The translations under genes and the position numbers were made by a program. Shown here piece after piece: positions 59,094-64,000 of a stretch of DNA of 64,000 nucleotides. Source of the stretch: Faecalicatena fissicatena (GTDB lineage Bacteria > Bacillota > Clostridia > Lachnospirales > Lachnospiraceae); assembly GCA_001028025.1 (NCBI GenBank), contig LDAQ01000008.1, positions 1 to 64,000 on the forward strand, given 5' to 3'. Position 1 is the stretch's first letter. Each line of letters opens with the position of its first letter. The notes under the pieces were generated by a model. That model made no database searches, was not told where the DNA came from, and saw nothing but the letters and a program-made list of their open reading frames with translations.

Positions 59094-59914
59094 AAGCTTT
59101 AAAGGTAATTGTACTGGGGATTGTAGAAGGTATTACCGAATGGCTGCCGATCAGCAGCACGGGACATTTGATACTTGTAGAAGAGTTTGTAAAACTGAAG
59201 ATGACAGACGATTTTATGTCTATGTTCAATGTGGTCATCCAGCTGGGGGCAATCCTGGCGGTTGTTGTCATCTATTTCCACAAACTGAATCCTTTTTCAG
59301 ATACTAAGACGCATAAACAGAAGATGCTGACTCTCCAACTGTGGGTCAAGGTACTGATTGCATCGGTTCCGGCGGCGATTATAGGACTTTTGTTTGATGA
59401 TTTTATTGATGCACATTTGATGAATTATGTAGTAGTGGCTATTACACTGATCCTGTATGGTGTAGCGTTTATCGTGGTGGAAAAAAGGCACGAACATGTC
59501 AAACCGGCAGTAAAGAGGCTGTCTGATCTGACGATCCCGATGGTCCTGATTATTGGCTGCTTTCAGGTGCTTGCACTGATACCGGGAACCTCACGGTCGG
59601 GTGCCACGATCATCGGCGGACTGCTGATTGGAGCTGCAAGAGGCGTAGCGGCGGAATTTACATTTTTCCTGGCCATTCCGGTCATGTTCGGTGCAAGTTT
59701 CTTAAAGATTATAAAGTTTGGTTTCCATTTTACCGGCATGGAGGTGTTCCTGCTGCTGCTTGGATGTGTGATCTCCTTTGTGGTATCCATATTTGCAATT
59801 AAGTTCCTGATGCAGTACATAAAGAACCATGACTTTAAGGTTTTTGGATATTATAGAATTGTACTTGGAATCATCGTACTGCTCTACTTTGGAATGACTG
59901 CACTATTTGCATAA
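59087..59914 (+). CDS. uppP: Undecaprenyl-diphosphate phosphatase
   Basis: 275 residues, BacA family. Recycles the C55 lipid carrier for peptidoglycan; extra dosage gives bacitracin tolerance. EGITEWLPISSTGHLIL (catalytic Glu region) and PGTSRSGATIIGGLL are both present, with about seven membrane segments. Coupled to the HAD gene by overlap. Confidence 0.96.
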   Translation: MLEALKVIVLGIVEGITEWLPISSTGHLILVEEFVKLKMTDDFMSMFNVVIQLGAILAVVVIYFHKLNPFSDTKTHKQKMLTLQLWVKVLIASVPAAIIGLLFDDFIDAHLMNYVVVAITLILYGVAFIVVEKRHEHVKPAVKRLSDLTIPMVLIIGCFQVLALIPGTSRSGATIIGGLLIGAARGVAAEFTFFLAIPVMFGASFLKIIKFGFHFTGMEVFLLLLGCVISFVVSIFAIKFLMQYIKNHDFKVFGYYRIVLGIIVLLYFGMTALFA

Positions 59915-59964
59915 AAACAAAAGCGCAGTGGTTCGGATTTTACCGGAAAGAACAGAGATTTAAT

Positions 59965-59997
59965 ACGGGGAGGGCTGTAAGAGCCATCCCCGTTTGC
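59965..59997 (+). terminator. Terminator after uppP
   Basis: ACGGGGAGGGCT (59965-59976) pairs with AGCCATCCCCGT (59982-59993), followed by a short T-run. Confidence 0.75.
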
Positions 59998-60130
59998 TAT
60001 ATACAAATTTCTTTATGGAATATTAAGGGAAATACGGCGCATAGTCTTGTTTTTTACAGAAAACATGATAAAATATAAAAATAATGTGTATGATTATGCA
60101 TAACAATGTAAATTGGGAGGAAACGAAAAA

Positions 60131-60913
60131 ATGAAAAAGAAAGTTATTAGCTTATTATTAGTCGCAGTATGCGTATTTTCAATGGCTGCATGCGGATCTA
60201 AGAAGGAAGACAGCAGCACGGGGGATTCAGGAGATGCCACTAAGAAGGAAAAACTGGTTATGGCTACAAATGCAGAGTTCCCGCCGTATGAATTTTATGA
60301 GGGGAAAGATGTTGTAGGTATTGATGCCGATATCGCGGCTGCAGTAGCTGAGGAGATGGGCATGGAGCTGGAGATTGAGGATATGGCATTTGACTCTATC
60401 ATTACAGCAGTAACAAGCGGAAAGGCAGATATCGGTGCGGCAGGCATGACCGTAACAGAAGACCGTCTGGAGAACGTAGATTTTACTGATACATATGCAA
60501 CTGCAACACAGGTTATTATCGTAAAAGAGGACAGCGCCATTACAGGGCCGGACGAGCTGAATGGAAAGAAAATCGGTGTGCAGCTCGGAACAACAGGCGA
60601 TATCTATGCTGATGATATCGAAGACGCAACTGTAGAACGTTACAACAAAGGATTTGAGGCTGTTCAGGCACTGCAGCAGGGCAAGATTGATGCGGTAGTT
60701 ATTGACGGAGAGCCTGCAAAGGAATTTGTAAAAGAAGCAGAGGGCCTGAAGATCCTGGACGAAGCATTTACTGAAGAAGAGTATGCAATCGCAGTTAAAA
60801 AGGGAAATGACGAACTGAAAGAAAAGATTAATGATGCACTGGCTAATCTGAAAGATTCCGGAAAACTGGATGAAATCGTAGCTAAATATATCAGCGCTGA
60901 CAGTGCAGAATAA
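60131..60913 (+). CDS. Polar amino-acid ABC transporter, substrate-binding lipoprotein
   Basis: 260 residues. The lipobox is FSMAAC with Cys about residue 19, so it is anchored on the outer face of the membrane. The SBP family-3 pattern is clear: FPPYEFYEGKDVVGIDADIA near the start and the GKADIGAAGM segment. Ligand probably a polar amino acid such as glutamine or cystine; not decided. ATG 60131 is preferred, with GGGAGGAAA upstream. First gene of a three-gene operon. Confidence 0.93.
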   Translation: MKKKVISLLLVAVCVFSMAACGSKKEDSSTGDSGDATKKEKLVMATNAEFPPYEFYEGKDVVGIDADIAAAVAEEMGMELEIEDMAFDSIITAVTSGKADIGAAGMTVTEDRLENVDFTDTYATATQVIIVKEDSAITGPDELNGKKIGVQLGTTGDIYADDIEDATVERYNKGFEAVQALQQGKIDAVVIDGEPAKEFVKEAEGLKILDEAFTEEEYAIAVKKGNDELKEKINDALANLKDSGKLDEIVAKYISADSAE

Positions 60914-60927
60914 AAGAGGATACGATT

Positions 60928-61620
60928 ATGTTGCAGACGTTGCAGGATAAGTTTTACGGGAATTTTATAGAAGATAACCGCTGGGAATACATTTTAGATG
61001 GACTGGGGGTCACTTTGCAGGTGACCTTCTTTGCTGTAATAATTGGTATAGTAATTGGCTTTCTGATTGCGATTATACGTTCCACTTACGATAAGACAGG
61101 AAAACTGAAGATACTCAATTTTATCTGTAAGATATATCTGACTGTAATCAGAGGAACTCCGGTTGTTGTCCAGCTTTTGATTATCTATTTCGTGATATTC
61201 GGAAGCGCAGACATCAGCAAAGTTCTGGTGGCAATCATGGCATTCGGGTTTAATTCCGGGGCATATGTTGCCGAGATATTCCGTTCCGGTATTATGTCCA
61301 TAGATAACGGACAGTTTGAGGCCGGGCGCAGTCTCGGGTTTAACTACGTACAGACAATGATTCATATCATTATGCCGCAGGCTTTTAAGAATGTTCTGCC
61401 GGCGCTTGGCAATGAGTTTATCGTACTGTTAAAGGAGACATCTGTTTCCGGCTATATCGCGCTGCAGGATCTTACCAAAGGCGGCGATATCATACGAAGC
61501 CGTACATATGATGCATTCATGCCTCTTATTGCTGTAGCTTTGATTTACCTTGTTATGGTAATGATATTTACAAAGCTTGTAAATATGCTGGAGAGGAGGC
61601 TGAGAAACAGTGATCATTAA
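60928..61620 (+). CDS. Polar amino-acid ABC transporter, permease
   Basis: 230 residues with about five membrane segments, His/Glu/Gln/Arg type. It has the TVIRGTPVVVQLLIIYF segment and the EAA-like loop EAGRSLGFNYVQTMIHIIMP that contacts the ATPase. It likely forms a homodimer, as only one permease gene is present. Confidence 0.94.
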   Translation: MLQTLQDKFYGNFIEDNRWEYILDGLGVTLQVTFFAVIIGIVIGFLIAIIRSTYDKTGKLKILNFICKIYLTVIRGTPVVVQLLIIYFVIFGSADISKVLVAIMAFGFNSGAYVAEIFRSGIMSIDNGQFEAGRSLGFNYVQTMIHIIMPQAFKNVLPALGNEFIVLLKETSVSGYIALQDLTKGGDIIRSRTYDAFMPLIAVALIYLVMVMIFTKLVNMLERRLRNSDH

Positions 61621-62356
61621 TGGAGATGTATTGATAAAGGTGGAAGACCTGCATAAGGTTTTCAATAACAGACTTCATGCGCTGGATGGAGTAACAGAAG
61701 AGATCCGCAAAGGCGAGGTGGTTGTAATTGTCGGGCCGTCAGGCTCCGGCAAGTCTACGTTCCTCCGCTCCCTGAACCTTCTGGAGACACCAACGACGGG
61801 GCATGTATTTTTTGAAGGAACGGACATCACAAGCAAGGAAACAGACATTGACCGCCATCGCCAGAAGATGGGAATGGTGTTCCAGCATTTTAATCTTTTC
61901 CCGCATAAAACGATTATAGAGAATATCACGCTTGCACCGATTAAGGTTCTGAAGAAGAGCAAAGCCGATGCCGAAAAGCAGGCGATGGAACTGCTGAAGC
62001 TGGTCGGGCTGGAAGAAAAGGCACATTCCTATCCTTCCCAGTTGTCAGGCGGACAGAAGCAGCGTATTGCAATTATCCGTGCCCTGGCAATGGACCCGGA
62101 GGTTATGCTTTTTGATGAACCAACTTCCGCTCTCGATCCCGAGATGGTAGGGGAAGTACTGGAACTTATGAAAAAGCTTGCCCATGACGGCATGACAATG
62201 GTAGTTGTCACACATGAAATGGGATTCGCACGGGAAGTTGCAACAAGAGTCATATTCATGGATGAAGGAAAAATAAAAGAACAGGGTGCACCTGAAGAAT
62301 TCTTTAATAATCCGGAGGAACCTCGGTTACGGGAATTTCTTTCGAAGATTTTGTAG
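61610..62356 (+). CDS. Polar amino-acid ABC transporter, ATP-binding protein
   Basis: 248 residues. Walker A GPSGSGKST, signature LSGGQKQR, Walker B VMLFDEPTSALD and the switch His in VTHEMGF are all intact. The GTG start at 61610 has GAGAGGAGG ten bases upstream and overlaps the permease by 11 bases; TTG 61631 is an alternative. Long-hairpin element D follows the stop by 11 nt. Confidence 0.95.
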   Translation: MIINGDVLIKVEDLHKVFNNRLHALDGVTEEIRKGEVVVIVGPSGSGKSTFLRSLNLLETPTTGHVFFEGTDITSKETDIDRHRQKMGMVFQHFNLFPHKTIIENITLAPIKVLKKSKADAEKQAMELLKLVGLEEKAHSYPSQLSGGQKQRIAIIRALAMDPEVMLFDEPTSALDPEMVGEVLELMKKLAHDGMTMVVVTHEMGFAREVATRVIFMDEGKIKEQGAPEEFFNNPEEPRLREFLSKIL

Positions 62357-62367
62357 GCAGAGGGGAC

Positions 62368-62665
62368 GCCTGATGGAAGCGGGACGCACCGACAGCGCCG
62401 GGGGAGGTTTCTGCTGATTTTGGAAACCGGCCGCGTTGCCTAAGAAGAGCTAACTGCGAAACAGCCGCATTTTATGGGATCGAGCGTATTCACTTAGAAA
62501 GCTGATGCTTTCTAAGCTCAGACGCTCTGAATAATTGATTCGGAATCAATTATTCCCCATAAAATGCGGCTGTTTCGCAGTTAGCTCTTCTAAGGCACGC
62601 TAGAGGCTTCCAAAATCAGCAGAAACCTCCCCCGGCGCTGTCGGTGCGTCCCGCTTCCATCAGGC
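62368..62665 (+). repeat. Long-hairpin element copy D (3' UTR of the ABC transporter operon)
   Basis: Arms 62368-62478 and 62556-62665 match almost perfectly except for a mid-arm internal loop (GGCACGCTAGAGGC on the 3' side, 62594-62607). The cap has a nested hairpin (GAGCGT/ACGCTC outside, CTTAGAAAGC/GCTTTCTAAG inside, loop TGAT) and a simple hairpin GAATAATTGATT/AATCAATTATTC. Ends are GCCTGATGG/CCATCAGGC. The best-preserved copy. Confidence 0.93.
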
Positions 62666-62765
62666 TGGGCAGCTGCAAATCGGGAGAGAGAAGGCGGGGC
62701 GGGACCGAGGTTGTGGGGCGTCTTGGCGGGGGTAGCGGATGGAGGTGGATTGGTGTAACGGATGT
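62666..62765 (+). repeat. Conserved 3' block of long-hairpin element D
   Basis: GGCGGGGGTAGCGGATGG at 62725-62742 followed by AGGTGGAT, 59 nt after the hairpin. It matches the block of copy A in 16 of 18 positions. The remaining sequence up to 62946 is AT-rich with no recognised feature except probable promoter sequence. Confidence 0.7.
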
Positions 62766-62946
62766 GGCAGTGGAAGAAAGTGAAATATTCCAATTCCGCA
62801 CAGTGCCCCCCTACCAGCCAAAAATCTCCATATCCAACCCCATTTATTTTTGGAGGGTTCTGTGTTATTCTTAGTAGGATGTTATATTAAATGATTTTTT
62901 GATTTTACTAATAAATTTGAATCCGGGATGGAAAAGGGATTGATAT

Positions 62947-64000
62947 ATGAGATATGAACGTATTGAAAAGGCAGTGTTTTTGGAGAGGCCGAACAGGTTT
63001 ATTGCTTATGCTATGATTCAGGGGCAGAAAGAGATTATTCATGTGAAGAATACGGGGCGGTGCGCGGAGCTTTTGAGGCCGGGGGCTGTTATTTATGTAC
63101 AGGAAAGTCTTAAGGCGGAGCGGAAGACGAAGTGGGATTTGATTGCTGTGGAGAAGGGGGAGGTTATGGTTAATATGGACTCCCAGATTCCGAACAGGGT
63201 GGCACAGGAGTGGATTGAGGCTGGCAATTTAATGGGGGAAGAACCTTATGTCAGGCCTGAGACAACTTATGGGAATTCGCGGTTTGACCTTTATGTGGAA
63301 GCAATGGGACGCAAGTGTTTTATTGAGGTGAAGGGAGTGACACTGGAGGAGAATGGGGTGGCTCGTTTTCCGGATGCGCCCAGTGAACGTGCGGTCAAGC
63401 ATGTGGAAGAACTCTGCAGGGCGGTGAAGGACGGGTATGAGGCGTATATTTTGTTCGTGATCCAGATGAAGGGGATCCGTTATTTTACTCCAAATGTGGA
63501 TACACATCCGGCGTTTGGAGAGGCGCTGAGTAAGGCAAAGGCGGCGGGGGTACATGTACTGGCTTATGACTGTAAAGTGACTGCAGAGAGTATCGTGCTG
63601 GATGAGCCTGTGCCGGTGGTGCTGGGAAGCCCCGTACTGAAAGAGGCTGTGGTTCCTCTTGTAAGCTGGTATCAGGAGCATAAGAGGGATCTTCCCTGGC
63701 GGCATGAGATCAGTGCATACCGGGTGTGGATTTCGGAGATCATGCTTCAGCAGACGCGGGTGGAGGCCGTAAAACCGTATTTTGAAAGATTTTTAAAGGA
63801 ACTGCCCACGGTGAAGGATCTGGCCGAGGTGGAGGAGGACCGGCTCCTGAAGCTGTGGGAAGGGCTGGGTTATTATAATAGGGTCCGGAATATGCAGAAG
63901 GCGGCCCGCCAGATTATGGAGCAGCATCACGGGGAGTTTCCTGATACATACGATGAGATTCTGTCGCTTACGGGGATCGGAAGCTATACGGCGGGGGCGG
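62947..64000 (+). CDS. SfsA-MutY fusion protein (partial, runs off the window)
   Basis: Open from ATG 62947 to the window end, 351 codons without a stop. Residues 1 to about 230 are SfsA: FLERPNRFIAYAMI near the start, then RFDLYVE, KCFIEVKGVTLEENGVARFP and DAPSERAVKHVEEL. From about residue 235 it is MutY: RDLPWRHEISAYRVWISEI, MLQQTRVEAVKPYFERF, GLGYYNRVRNMQKAA and the helix-hairpin-helix LTGIGSYTAGA. SfsA is a DNA/RNA-binding nuclease-like protein; MutY removes A opposite 8-oxoG. The C-terminal Fe-S part is beyond the edge. Confidence 0.9.
   Translation, partial: MRYERIEKAVFLERPNRFIAYAMIQGQKEIIHVKNTGRCAELLRPGAVIYVQESLKAERKTKWDLIAVEKGEVMVNMDSQIPNRVAQEWIEAGNLMGEEPYVRPETTYGNSRFDLYVEAMGRKCFIEVKGVTLEENGVARFPDAPSERAVKHVEELCRAVKDGYEAYILFVIQMKGIRYFTPNVDTHPAFGEALSKAKAAGVHVLAYDCKVTAESIVLDEPVPVVLGSPVLKEAVVPLVSWYQEHKRDLPWRHEISAYRVWISEIMLQQTRVEAVKPYFERFLKELPTVKDLAEVEEDRLLKLWEGLGYYNRVRNMQKAARQIMEQHHGEFPDTYDEILSLTGIGSYTAGA

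Noticed and set aside
25241..62665. Long hairpins as copies of one recent MITE
   Set aside because: Recent MITE copies would share arm sequence; here the arms differ while pairing is kept, and target-site duplications were not seen.
62590..62874. Open frames on both strands over the right arm of element D
   Set aside because: Product of GC-rich hairpin sequence; no start signal or homology pattern.

Overview
The window looks like chromosomal DNA of an anaerobic, low-to-mid GC Firmicute of the class Clostridia, most like a Lachnospiraceae member. Reasons: the FabK/FabT-type fatty-acid operon with a fused AccD-AccA protein, a selenium-dependent Stickland D-proline reductase cluster, the clostridial S10-spc-alpha ribosomal order, AdhE, and small families typical of the group (DUF6465-like, DUF6483-like). 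No phage, transposase, rRNA or CRISPR array was seen.

Layout. 1-11025: fatty-acid synthesis operon fabH-acpP-fabK-fabD-fabG-fabF-accB-fabZ-accC-accDA-(FabK-like oxidoreductase)-marR/fabT, with a FabT-type palindrome over the promoter -10 box and a terminator at the end. 11100-15736: small accessory genes (DUF6465-like, membrane protein, DUF6483-like, HD hydrolase, sirtuin, and a methyltransferase on the minus strand). 16003-25125: selenium island yedF-selD-selA-selB-lysR-(cysteine desulfurase-like)-yedE-tusA-DUF3343; SelD is itself a selenoprotein through an in-frame UGA. 25164-28355: minus-strand membrane protein, TetR regulator and proline racemase. 28684-34724: tRNA-Sec gene followed by the D-proline reductase cluster prdC-prdA-(CBO2463-type)-prdB-prdD-prdE; PrdB is a second UGA selenoprotein. 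35344-51880: ribosomal super-operon from rpsJ to rplQ including secY, adk, infA and rpoA. 52103-62356: adhE, an APH-like kinase, a cell-wall hydrolase, a HAD phosphatase, uppP and a polar amino-acid ABC transporter. 62947-end: an open SfsA-MutY fusion gene.

How the parts fit: the sel genes and tRNA-Sec supply selenocysteine for SelD and for the catalytic subunit PrdB; racemase and Prd proteins together allow L- or D-proline to serve as electron acceptor. The fab operon is a single co-regulated unit for malonyl-CoA formation and chain elongation.

The most unusual content is non-coding. Four elements of 294-298 nt (25241-25535, 55951-56244, 56610-56905, 62368-62665) share one complex fold: about 106-nt complementary arms interrupted by an internal loop, capped by a three-way junction with a nested hairpin (loop YGAT) and an AT-rich hairpin. 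Their stems are almost unrelated in sequence, so pairing is preserved while sequence changes. Each lies 11-40 nt after a stop codon in the sense direction of that gene, and each is followed 47-59 nt later by the same short conserved block. This looks like an undescribed structured RNA family in 3' untranslated regions. Other dispersed palindromes (GGGGTCAGACCCC family and two hairpin families) also occur.
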